Positions 8,679-17,500 of a DNA stretch of 64,000 nucleotides are shown here, piece after piece. The notes beneath the pieces are model-generated. The model saw only the letters and a program-made list of their open reading frames with translations, was not told the origin of the DNA and made no database searches. Position numbers and translations under genes: made by a program. The DNA is from Microbacterium flavum (lineage in GTDB: Bacteria > Actinomycetota > Actinomycetes > Actinomycetales > Microbacteriaceae): assembly GCF_018717645.1 (NCBI RefSeq), contig NZ_JAFLHG010000008.1, forward strand, positions 1 to 64,000. Direction: 5' to 3'. How positions within the stretch are numbered: the first letter of the stretch is position 1; each line of letters opens with the position of its first letter.

Positions 8679-9593
8679 ATGGGGCGGGGAGCGGGGGCGG
8701 CGATGGTCGTCGTCTCGTACGGATCCGCCGCCCTGGTCGAGCAGAACTTCGCCGGATGGGATGCGGCCGAGCACGGTATCGACGTGATCATCGTCGACTG
8801 CTTCAGTTCGGATGCCGAGGCGGCGCGGGTCGCGTCGGTCTGTGAGCGCCACGGCTGGACGCCTCTCCTGCTCGATGAGAATCTCGGATTCGGCGGCGGT
8901 GTGAACCGAGGGGCCGACCTCGCCTTCGCGCGCGGGGCGGATGTCCTCCTGGTGGTGAACCCCGACGCGACGTTGGACGCCGGGGCGGCGCGCGCTCTGG
9001 TGGAGGCGGCCGCCGCAGAGGATGCACTGGTGGCACCGACCATCAGGAAGCCCGACGGTTCGCTGTGGAGCGAGGGTTCGGACATGTATCTCGACGACGG
9101 CTCGATCGCCGGGGTGCGCCACCGTGCATCCCACGCGGGCCGTCCACGGCTGTTCTGGCTGACCGGCGCCTGTTTCGCCATCTCGCGCGCGCTGTGGCGC
9201 CGGGTCGGCGGGTACGCCGACGACTACTTCCTCTACTGGGAGGATGTGGATCTGTCGGATCGGATCCGCGAGGCCGGAGGGGCGCTGCGCGTGCTCGATG
9301 ACGTCGCCGCGGTCCACGACGAGGGCGGGACCCACGATCAGGCCCACTCCGCGCGGGCCAAATCGGAGATCTACTACTACTACAACATCCGAAATCGCCT
9401 GCTGTTCGCCCGGCTGCGTCTCGACCCGACCGCCCAGCGGCGGTGGCGCCGCACGGCTCTGCGCGTCTCCTGGGGCATCGTGCTCCAGGGTGGTCGACGA
9501 CAGCTGCTGACCTCGATCGCACCCTGGCGCGCCCTGGCGCGGGGGCTGCGAGACGGCCGACGCGGCGTTCGTGGACCTCGGTCCGGGTCGTAG
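8679..9593 (+). CDS. Family 2 glycosyltransferase (rhamnosyltransferase-like)
   Basis: 304 residues with the layout of WbbL/RfbF-type transferases: MVVVSYGS, DENLGFGGGVNRG, VVNPDA as the DxD equivalent, LTGACFAISR, and the YWEDVDLSDR catalytic-base motif, which is very typical of rhamnosyl- and galactofuranosyl-type enzymes. The tail is basic. The ATG at 8679 directly follows a TAGGCT -10 element with six bases between, so the message is probably leaderless. The only plus-strand gene in this part of the cluster, it converges on the GT4 gene that ends at 9604. Confidence 0.9.
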   Translation: MGRGAGAAMVVVSYGSAALVEQNFAGWDAAEHGIDVIIVDCFSSDAEAARVASVCERHGWTPLLLDENLGFGGGVNRGADLAFARGADVLLVVNPDATLDAGAARALVEAAAAEDALVAPTIRKPDGSLWSEGSDMYLDDGSIAGVRHRASHAGRPRLFWLTGACFAISRALWRRVGGYADDYFLYWEDVDLSDRIREAGGALRVLDDVAAVHDEGGTHDQAHSARAKSEIYYYYNIRNRLLFARLRLDPTAQRRWRRTALRVSWGIVLQGGRRQLLTSIAPWRALARGLRDGRRGVRGPRSGS

Positions 9594-9603
9594 CGTCAGG
9601 CCG

Positions 9604-10644
9604 TCAGAGACCGGAGACGATTCGCGCGATCTGCGCCGCCATATGGGCGGGCGTGAACCGGGACTCCACCACGGTGCGCGCCGCGGCGCCCATCGCGGCG
9701 ACGCGCTCCGGATCGCTCAAGAGATCGATCGTATGCGCCGCAAGCGCATCCGGATCGTCGACCGGGCTCAGCAGTCCCGTGCGGCCCTCCTCCACGTAGT
9801 CCTCCATGCCGGGGGTTCTCGTGATGGTGACGGGCCGCCCGGTCGCCATCGCCTCCAAGGACACGGTCATGCCGGAGACGTGCAGGTTGGCGTGAGTGGC
9901 GATCATGACGACGGTCGCGGACGCGTAGAGGTCGCGCAGACGTGCGTGGGGGAGGTGCCTGACGATCGTGACTCCGGGCGGCGGCGGCAGCGTTGAGGTC
10001 GTCTGCGCCACGAGTTCGACGTGCGGCATCCGTTCGCGGATGATCTCGAACGCACGGAAGAGCGCAGCGGTGTCGCGGTCGCGGTCGCCTCCCACGCTGA
10101 CCACGCGGAGAACCGGGGGGAGGGGCTGCGGGGTGAAGAACTCGTGGTCGATGGCGAATCGCACGTACTCGCAGCGGGGTCCCGGAACGAGCGACGACAG
10201 CGGTTCGAGCTGCGCCTCGCTCAGCGCCCAGAGCACATCGCATCCGGCGAGCACGCGGGCGAGGCCGCCGACCTCGCCGCCTCGGGCAGCCGTGTCGGTC
10301 AGCCAGATCACTCCCGTGGCCCGCGACGCGTGCGGCGCGACGATGGACATGCGCCAGGCCGCGTTCTCGTCCCATGTGATCCCGACGGCATCGGATACGG
10401 GTCGGATGCCGAGGCCCGCCCGCGATCGTGCTTTGGACAGGAGCCCCGGCTCGCGGAGGTCGATCGGCCGGACATCGGCGAATGCCGACAGGGCGTCCAG
10501 CCCGTAGGGCCAGCGTCCGGGCACCTCGCCGGCCTCGTGGCGCCTCTCCCACTGCGTGATCGAACGCTCGGCAGGGAATCCGAGGTCCCACCGCTCACCC
10601 GCTCGGATCGGACGGCGCTGCGCTGGCGGGGTGTTCTCGATCAC
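9604..10644 (-). CDS. Family 4 glycosyltransferase
   Basis: 346 residues. The C-terminal GT-B half shows RVVSVGGDRDRD at the domain junction, then HLPHARLRDLYASA and the nucleotide-sugar-binding SLEAMATGRPVT segment with the glutamate of the EX7E motif. The N-terminal acceptor half is divergent. ATG 10644 overlaps the stop of the upstream GT2 gene (ATGA), so the two are made together. Expected to act on the cytoplasmic face in repeat-unit assembly; donor and acceptor are unknown. Confidence 0.87.
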   Translation of the reverse strand: MIENTPPAQRRPIRAGERWDLGFPAERSITQWERRHEAGEVPGRWPYGLDALSAFADVRPIDLREPGLLSKARSRAGLGIRPVSDAVGITWDENAAWRMSIVAPHASRATGVIWLTDTAARGGEVGGLARVLAGCDVLWALSEAQLEPLSSLVPGPRCEYVRFAIDHEFFTPQPLPPVLRVVSVGGDRDRDTAALFRAFEIIRERMPHVELVAQTTSTLPPPPGVTIVRHLPHARLRDLYASATVVMIATHANLHVSGMTVSLEAMATGRPVTITRTPGMEDYVEEGRTGLLSPVDDPDALAAHTIDLLSDPERVAAMGAAARTVVESRFTPAHMAAQIARIVSGL

Positions 10645-11570
10645 GACGCGCGCCCGTACTCGCGCATGCCGCGCGCACCGAGACAGATCGCGAGCACGCC
10701 CGCCTGAGCGGCCGCGTCACGCCACGCGTGTCGGGCGGCGGTGCGGTGACCGATCGTCACGCGGACTCCGGCCGACACGGCGCGGACACCCATGAGGGCG
10801 ACGGCGCGAGCGGCGAGGCGCCACCGCGCGCGGCCGGCCCGGGTCGAGGTACGGAGAAGGGCATATGCCCACGAGCCCCCGCTCCGGTAAGCGCGCCGAA
10901 GGATCCATGAACGATCCACGCGGGAGGCCGGCACGTGTTCGATGACCCGTGCCTCGTCGCACCAGAGGATCCGTCCCCCCGCGGCGACGACCTCCCGCGT
11001 CAGCAGCGTGTCCTCGCCGCCCACCAGCCCGAGCCGCTCGTCGAAGCGGATGCCGTGCTCCATCAGGAAGCCCGGGTCGAGGAGCAGGTTCCGGCTGGCG
11101 GCGCTCACGCACCGCGATCCTGTCGAGCGATGGGTGTCGTCGAACTCTCCCCACTCCCGAGCGGTCCGCTCCTCGGCTGCGGAGTCGAACGTGAAGGTGA
11201 CCGAGCCCGTGACGGCGGCGGGGCGGTGCGCGGCCCAGAGATCGATCATCGCGTCCAGCCATCCGGGAACCGGGCGAGTGTCATCGTCGAGGAAGATGAG
11301 CGCCGCCGACCCGGCCGCGGCATCCAGTGCCGCGTTCCGCGCCGCGGATACGCCCGGGCGAGGCTCGTGAAGGTATCGGATGTGCGGGGAGAGCGCCGTC
11401 ACGTACTCCCGAGCGGACGGGGATCGATCGTTGTCGACGACGAGGAGGTGCACGCGGTATCCGGATGCCTCGACTTGCGTCAGGACGTGAGGGAGGCCGG
11501 ACGCGAGCGCCTCCGGCCGCCGGAATGTCGTCACGGCCACGGTGATGTCGCCGTCATGCGAGGTGTCCAC
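10641..11570 (-). CDS. Family 2 glycosyltransferase
   Basis: About 309 residues when started at GTG 11570, which has an AAGGAAGGG ribosome site. An ATG further out (11675) would add 35 low-complexity residues and is less likely. Motifs: VAVTTFRRPE, VVDNDRSPS, PGVSAARNAAL, and FLDDDTRP as DxD. RNLLLDPGF and GGEDTLLT match the same places in the 7682-8590 protein, so the two are related. The C-terminal part is basic with weakly hydrophobic helices. First gene of a two-gene minus-strand unit with the GT4 enzyme. Confidence 0.86.
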   Translation of the reverse strand: MDTSHDGDITVAVTTFRRPEALASGLPHVLTQVEASGYRVHLLVVDNDRSPSAREYVTALSPHIRYLHEPRPGVSAARNAALDAAAGSAALIFLDDDTRPVPGWLDAMIDLWAAHRPAAVTGSVTFTFDSAAEERTAREWGEFDDTHRSTGSRCVSAASRNLLLDPGFLMEHGIRFDERLGLVGGEDTLLTREVVAAGGRILWCDEARVIEHVPASRVDRSWILRRAYRSGGSWAYALLRTSTRAGRARWRLAARAVALMGVRAVSAGVRVTIGHRTAARHAWRDAAAQAGVLAICLGARGMREYGRAS

Positions 11571-11720
11571 TGCAGCCCTTCCTTGCCCCTGCGCCTGCAC
11601 CCCCGCGCGACGCGGCTCGCGTCTGCGCCCTCTGAATGCAGGCCCGGCCTCGCAGTCTAGTGAGCTTGCTCCCACCGGTTCCGCGCGCGGCTCGGTGCGA
11701 GACCTGGTGCGGTCTCGTAC

Positions 11721-11726
11721 TAGCCT
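11721..11726 (+). promoter_or_regulatory. TAGCCT -10 element for the CDP-alcohol transferase
   Basis: TAGCCT with seven bases to an ATG at 11734, in frame with the gene. Either the message is leaderless from 11734 (19 extra residues), or it carries a 58-base leader with CTGGGGGAC and GGGGGGC runs before ATG 11791. Confidence 0.45.
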
Positions 11727-11790
11727 GACCTCGATGCGCGCTCTCCCTGGGGGACGGCGAAGACGGGTCGCGCGGCTGAATGGGGGGCGA

Positions 11791-12531
11791 ATGGGCGAGA
11801 GCTGGTCGGATGCGCTGCGACGTCTGGGAGCGGCGCAGAAGGGTCATGCGCGAGGCGCGCCCGCGTACTCGGTGTATGTGAACCGACGCCTCGGACGGGT
11901 TCTCGCCGCCACGGCGTACGTGTGGGGTCTCAGCCCGAACGCTGTCACCGTCATCAGCGCGGTGTTCACGTTCAGCGGCATCGCGCTGCTGTGCCTCGCT
12001 CCGCCGACGCCGATGCTCGGTCTCGCGATCGCCCTCCTGCTCGTGATCGGCTACGCGTGGGATTCAGCCGACGGACAGCTGGCCCGGTTGCAGGGCGGCG
12101 GGACGGTTGCGGGCGAGTGGCTCGACCACTTCGTCGACGCGATCAAGATCGCGAGCCTCCACCTGGCGGTGCTCGTCGGCCTGTTCCGATTCTCCGACCT
12201 CGCCTCGCCGTGGCTGCTGATCCCCATCGGATTCAGCGTCGTGGCGGTGGTCACATTCTTCGGGATGCTGCTGAACGACCTGCTGAAGGGAAAGCGCGGC
12301 GTCGCGTCCACACACCATCGTGGCGGGGGCACTCTGCGCCGGTCGCTGCTGCTCCTGCCGACGGATTTCGGCATCCTCTGCCTGGTGTTCGTGCTGTGGG
12401 GCGCGCCGGAGCTCTTTCTCGCCGCCTACGGCGTCGTCTTCCTTCTGTGCAGCGGCTTCCTGGTGCTCGCCGCGGTGAAGTGGTTCCGCGAGATGCGCGC
12501 GCTCGATCGCGACGCGCTCAGCGACCGGTGA
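11791..12531 (+). CDS. CDP-alcohol phosphatidyltransferase family membrane protein
   Basis: 246 residues with about six membrane helices. The family motif D-G-x2-A-R-x8-G-x3-D-x3-D is complete: SADGQLAR, then GEWLDHFVDA, near residues 93-115. These enzymes move a phospho-alcohol from a CDP carrier to an acceptor. The TagD-like enzyme at 7097-7558 can supply a CDP-alcohol, suggesting phospho-alcohol decoration of the polysaccharide or its lipid anchor. Start ATG 11791 is preceded by GGGGGGCGA and fits family N-termini; a leaderless in-frame ATG at 11734 is an alternative. The 3' end overlaps the convergent GT4 gene by 14 bases. Confidence 0.9.
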   Translation: MGESWSDALRRLGAAQKGHARGAPAYSVYVNRRLGRVLAATAYVWGLSPNAVTVISAVFTFSGIALLCLAPPTPMLGLAIALLLVIGYAWDSADGQLARLQGGGTVAGEWLDHFVDAIKIASLHLAVLVGLFRFSDLASPWLLIPIGFSVVAVVTFFGMLLNDLLKGKRGVASTHHRGGGTLRRSLLLLPTDFGILCLVFVLWGAPELFLAAYGVVFLLCSGFLVLAAVKWFREMRALDRDALSDR

Positions 12532-13669
12532 TCTGCGCCATCGTCGACGCGATCGTGCGGCGGTAGTTCTCCGGAGAGAATCGAGCGGCCGCCGCGGTCG
12601 CCTCGTCCGCCAGTCGCGGCGCGAGCTGTTCCCAGTCATCCATCGCCGCGCGGATCGCCCGCACGAGCGCATCGACGTCGCCGGGCGCGAAACGGATGGC
12701 GGTCGCGACGCCGTCGGTCGCTTCGCGCAGCCCGCTCGTGTCGCTGACGATCACGACGCGCTGAGCGAGTGTTCCCTCCACGGCGGTGTTGCCGAAGGGT
12801 TCGTCGAGACGCGACGGCACGATGACGAACTGCGCCTGATCGACGGCTCCCCAGACGTCGGCGTGGAATCCGGCGAGACGCACCCGGCCGGACAGGCCGC
12901 GCTCGTCGATCAGCTCGCGCAGCTCTTGTTCGTACCACTCGTAACCGCGGAAGACTGCGCCGACGAGGTCCGCGGTGATGCGCGGGTCGTCCAGCCGCGC
13001 AAGAGCCTCGACGATGAGGTCCGGGCCCTTTCGGGGCGACAGCCTCCCGATGTAGACGAGGTGCACGCCCGCGCCGAGATCCGTCGGCGGCGGCGTGACC
13101 GTCGTCGGGCCCGCGACGCCGTTGTAGATGATCTCCGCCCGGCGGGCGAGGGCGGGGAACGCCTGCCCGAGGACTCCGCGGCTGAATTCGCTGTTGACGA
13201 CGATGCGGCGCGCAGACAGCGCCGGTGCGTAGATCACCCACTTCACAAGACGAGACGCCCCCTGCTCCCCTTCGTGCAGGTGCAGGACGGCGGGAATGCG
13301 CCGCGCGCGGGCGATCGGCGTCCACAGAGGCAGCGTCATCGTGCTCACATAGACGGCGTCCGGTCGGACTTCTCGGAGGATCCGCGAAGATGCCCGGAGG
13401 GCGCGGATCGCCGTGCGCGCCGACGCGAGCCAGTTGCGCGGGCGGAGGAGGCTCTTCCGCAGCACGAGGGCAGGGTCGATCCGGACCGTCGCACCGCCGG
13501 CGACGAGGTGCTCGATGAGGGGGCCACGCTCCGGGAGCGACACGGTGACGTCTGCCCCGGCGGCGGCGAAGGCGATGACGCTCTCCAGCATCACGCGGTC
13601 CGATCCGTACAGCTCGGCACCCGGGTGGACCACCAGGTAGCGAGGGACGCCGTCATGTCGCGCGGGCAT
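12518..13669 (-). CDS. Family 4 glycosyltransferase
   Basis: 383 residues, full GT-B fold. N-terminal VVHPGAELYGSDR loop with the glycine-rich acceptor site, LHLHEGEQG, then YIGRLSPRKGPDL at the start of the donor domain. FVIVPSRLDEPFGNTAVEGT supplies the EX7E glutamates, here in an E-P-F-G-N variant. Probably mannosyl-, glucosyl- or similar transferase with retention of configuration. ATG 13669 has GGGGAAG just upstream. Monocistronic on the minus strand. Confidence 0.9.
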   Translation of the reverse strand: MPARHDGVPRYLVVHPGAELYGSDRVMLESVIAFAAAGADVTVSLPERGPLIEHLVAGGATVRIDPALVLRKSLLRPRNWLASARTAIRALRASSRILREVRPDAVYVSTMTLPLWTPIARARRIPAVLHLHEGEQGASRLVKWVIYAPALSARRIVVNSEFSRGVLGQAFPALARRAEIIYNGVAGPTTVTPPPTDLGAGVHLVYIGRLSPRKGPDLIVEALARLDDPRITADLVGAVFRGYEWYEQELRELIDERGLSGRVRLAGFHADVWGAVDQAQFVIVPSRLDEPFGNTAVEGTLAQRVVIVSDTSGLREATDGVATAIRFAPGDVDALVRAIRAAMDDWEQLAPRLADEATAAAARFSPENYRRTIASTMAQITGR

Positions 13670-13817
13670 GCATCTTCCCCATCTCCCCGCGGCGCGAGGA
13701 ACCCGGTCATCGTATCGGAGCGGTCCGCGGGCGACTCGCGGGTGGGCTCCGAGGAGGACGGGCTACACTCGGCCTCGTCGGCGGGAGGGGACCCCGCCGC
13801 GGCAGCAAGGGGAGATC

Positions 13818-14501
13818 ATGGCCGACAACGGGGCGCCAGCCGACCAGGAGACACGCGTATCGAGCGGTACGGGCCGGCGGAGATGGCTGATCGGTGTGGT
13901 GATCGTCGTCGTGGTCGTGCTCGCCGTCTGGGCGATCGCCGCCATGACCGCGCGAGGCGCCTCGAACGGGGCGGGGACCTCGGCGCCTGCGGGTCCGAGC
14001 TCGTCCGCCTCGGGGAGCGCCCCGAGCAGCAGCAGCCCGACGCCGGGGGAGACGTCCGACGCACCCGACGCGAACGCGTCGGAAGATCCCGGGGCATTCC
14101 CCGAACTCCCGCCGGTGGCGCCGGATGAGCCGGGTCAGGCCCCCGGTCTGGAAGTGACCCTTCAGCAGTTCGAGAGCGTGACGGGTGAGGTGGTCGTGCC
14201 CGGCGACGTACAGGCCGCCGCCGTACGGGTGACGGTGCAGATCACCAATGCGGCGGACACGCCGCTCGACCTCAACCTCGTCGTGATGAGCGCGTACATG
14301 GGGGAAGAACGCGACCCTGCCGAGACCTACCAGCAGCCCGGTGGCGTTCCGTTCAGCGGATCGCTCGACCCGGGCGCGACCGCGACCGGTGTCTACCTGT
14401 TCCGCATCCCGGACGATCGTCGGTCGGACGTGACGTTCGTGGTCGATTACCGCGGCGGGGAGCCCGCGATCACGTGGCGTGGAGCGATCCCCGAGAACTG
14501 A
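13818..14501 (+). CDS. Membrane-anchored extracellular protein of unknown function
   Basis: 227 residues. A short basic N-terminus (GRRRW) precedes one strong transmembrane helix (roughly residues 25-45), then an ~60-residue Ser/Pro/Ala/Gly linker, then a ~110-residue beta-rich domain with alternating strands (VAVRVTVQITNAAD, VVMSAY, VYLFRIPDD, VTFVVDYR). This resembles DUF4352-type immunoglobulin-like domains, but I cannot assign the family with certainty. Start ATG 13818 has AAGGGGAG upstream. It sits 98 bases before the large surface protein on the same strand, but a separate promoter lies between. A cell-surface role is inferred from topology. Confidence 0.8.
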   Translation: MADNGAPADQETRVSSGTGRRRWLIGVVIVVVVVLAVWAIAAMTARGASNGAGTSAPAGPSSSASGSAPSSSSPTPGETSDAPDANASEDPGAFPELPPVAPDEPGQAPGLEVTLQQFESVTGEVVVPGDVQAAAVRVTVQITNAADTPLDLNLVVMSAYMGEERDPAETYQQPGGVPFSGSLDPGATATGVYLFRIPDDRRSDVTFVVDYRGGEPAITWRGAIPEN

Positions 14502-14531
14502 TTGCCGCTGCGACTGCCGATAGGGTACGAT
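14502..14531 (+). promoter_or_regulatory. Promoter of the large surface-protein gene
   Basis: TTGCCG (14502-14507), 18 bases, TACGAT (14526-14531). An overlapping TAGGGT is at 14521. The predicted leader of about 60 bases contains two small hairpins: CAGACGC/GCGTCTG near 14547, and TGCTCGC/GCGAGCA near 14573, just before the GGGGA ribosome site. Confidence 0.5.
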
Positions 14532-14599
14532 CAGCGAATCTGGGGACAGACGCTTCGCGCGTCTGAGATCGTTGCTCGCGGGGGCGAGCAGACTGGGGA

Positions 14600-17500
14600 A
14601 TGAGCGTGCGCTCTATTGCAGCGTTCGATCGTCGTGCGGCCCGTGGGCGCGCGAATGGTCGACTGAAAAAACTTCTCGCCGCGGCTACTGCCGCCGGCAT
14701 CATCGTGGCCGGGATGGGGCTGACAGCGGCGCCTGCCTTCGCCGACACCACTCCCACCGCGCCGGGAGAGCCCGAGACGGTGACGTCCGTGCCTCTGCCG
14801 ACGGCGCAGATCGACGGTGTCGCGTGGACGCAGGCGATCGCGGGCAACACCGTCTTCGTCGGCGGTGAATTCACCACCGCGCGCCCCGCGGGTGCTGCTG
14901 CGGGGGTGAACACGTCTCCCCGCGCGAATCTGATGGCCTACACGCTGTCCACCGGGGTGATGACCTCGTGGAACCCGGGAGCGAACGGGGCGATCAAGTC
15001 GATCGTCGCGTCCCCGGACGGCTCGACGGTCTACGTCGGCGGCACGTTCACGACGATCGCCGGCGTCTCGCGGAGCCGCATCGCGGCGTTCAACGCGGCG
15101 ACGGGGGCCATCCTTCCCTGGAACCCGGCGGCGAACGGGCCCGTCAGCGACATCGCTGTGCGGGGCACGACCGTCTGGCTCGGCGGCGACTTCAGCTATG
15201 TCGGCGGCGCATCCCGCGTCCGCATCGCCTCGGTGAGCGCGTCGACGGCGAAGGCGCTGCCCTTCACCGCGACGCTCGCCGGGGGGTACGGAGTTCGAGC
15301 GGTCGTCGTCGACCCGTCGGGCTCGAAGGTCGTCGTGGCGGGCTCGTTCGAGAGCGCGAACGGCTCGACCAACCCCGGGCGCGGCATGGCCGCGCTCGAT
15401 GCTGTCAGTGGCGCCACCGTGCCGTGGGCGGTGAACAGCCTCATCCGCAACGCCGGAACCAAGGCCGCCATGTACTCGCTGTACTCGGACGGGGACAGCG
15501 TCTACGGCACCGGGTACGACTTCGGCGGCGGGCCGGAGGACGGCTTCGAGGGCGTCTTCCGCGCGAACTGGAGCGACGGTTCGCTCGTCTGGCTTCAGGA
15601 CTGCCACGGTGACGATTACTCCGTCGCGGTGAGCTCGGGCGTCGTGTACTCCGCGTCGCACGACCACTACTGCGGCAACGTCGGCGGATTCCCGCAGACC
15701 AACCCGAACTGGACGTTCCACCACTCCCTCGCGTTCTCGAAGGACTACCTGGGCAACACGCTCACCCCGGACATCTACGGCTACAAGTCCTACGCGGGCC
15801 AGCCGGCCGGCACGCTCCTCAACTGGTTCCCGGACTGGCAGGTCGGCAGCTACACCGGCAAGAGCCAGGCGGCGTGGGATATCGCCACCAACGACGACTA
15901 CGTCCTCTACGGCGGCGAGTTCCTGAAGATCAACAACATCGCCCAGCAGGGCCTGGTCCGCTTCGCCAAGAAGGGCATCGCGCCCGACACCGACGGGCCG
16001 CGTCTGACCGGGACAGGCTTCCCCGTCACCGCGCTGTCCATCCGCGCCGGAGAAGTGCGCCTCTCGTGGTCTGCGAACTGGGATCGGGACAACACGCGAC
16101 TGACCTACCAGCTCTACCGGGAGGGCACCGCGGCTCCGATCTACGAGACGACGGCGGACTCGAACTTCTGGACTCTCCCCGATCTGCGATTCGTCGACAA
16201 GACGGTGGAGGCAGGGAAGACGTATCAATACCGGGTCCGTGCGATCGACCCAGACGGCAACGCCGCGATGGGCGCCTACACCTCGGTCACCGCTTCCGCG
16301 ACGCCCGCCTCTGACTACGCCCTCGGTGTTCTCGCCGATGGAGCGGTGAACTACTGGCCGCTCACCGACACCAGCGCGACGACAGCGGCGAACTGGGCTG
16401 ACGGCAGCGACCTCATCGTCAACTCCGCCACGCGCGGCGCGGCGGGTCCGAACCTCGCAACGCCGAGCAAGTCGACGACGTTCGGCGGCTCGACCAACTC
16501 GTTCGCCGTATCGAAGACCACGCAGCCCGGTCCCGATACCTTCTCGGTGGAGGCGTGGGTCAACACGACGAGCACCGCCGGAGGCAAGATCGTCGGGTTC
16601 GGCAATTCCAAGACCGGTGACTCGGGGAGCTACGACCGGCACGTGTACATGTCGGGCGACGGCCGGATCACCTTCGGTGTCTATCCGGGAGGCGTGCGGA
16701 CCGTCAGCTCGGCCGCGGGCTTCAACGACGGTCAGTGGCACTACGTCGTCGCCACGATGGGGTCGAACGGCATGACGCTGTACGTCGACGGCAAGCGCGT
16801 CGATGGCCGCGCGGACACGACAAGCGGGCAGCCCTATACCGGGTACTGGCGCGTGGGCGGCGACAATGTGGGCGGCTGGCCGAACACAGGATCGAGCAAC
16901 TACCTCAGCGGCTCCATCTCCGACGTCGCCGTGTACGACAAGGTCATCAGCCGCACGCAGGTCAACGACCACTGGGTCAAGTCGGGGCGCACGTCTGTGG
17001 TTCCGCCCGCTCCGAGCGACGCGTACGGCGCCGCCGTGTACGGCCTCTCCCCCACGCTGTTCTGGCGCGTGGGCGAGCCGGCCGGTGCCACGAAGGCTCT
17101 CGACGCGGCGCTGGATGCCAACCAGGGCACGTACTACGGCGACGTGACGAAGGGAGTCTCGGGCGCTCTGTCCGGGGTGTCCAACACGGGTATCACGCTG
17201 AATCCCAGCGGGGGAACGCAGACCGGAATCTCGAGCGACGCGTCCTTCAGCAACCCGACGACGTTCGCATTGGAGACCTGGTTCAAGACGAACTCGACCT
17301 CCGGTGGGAAGATCCTCGGCTTCGGGAACGCCCAGACCGGTCTGAGCAACAACTACGACCGGCACGTCTACATGGCCCCGGACGGCACCGTGAAGTTCGG
17401 TGTGTGGACGGGCGGCGCTCAGATCATTCAGAGCGGCCCGGGTCTGAACGACAACAAGTGGCATCACGTGGTGGCTCAGATGTCCTCCAACGGCATGGAG

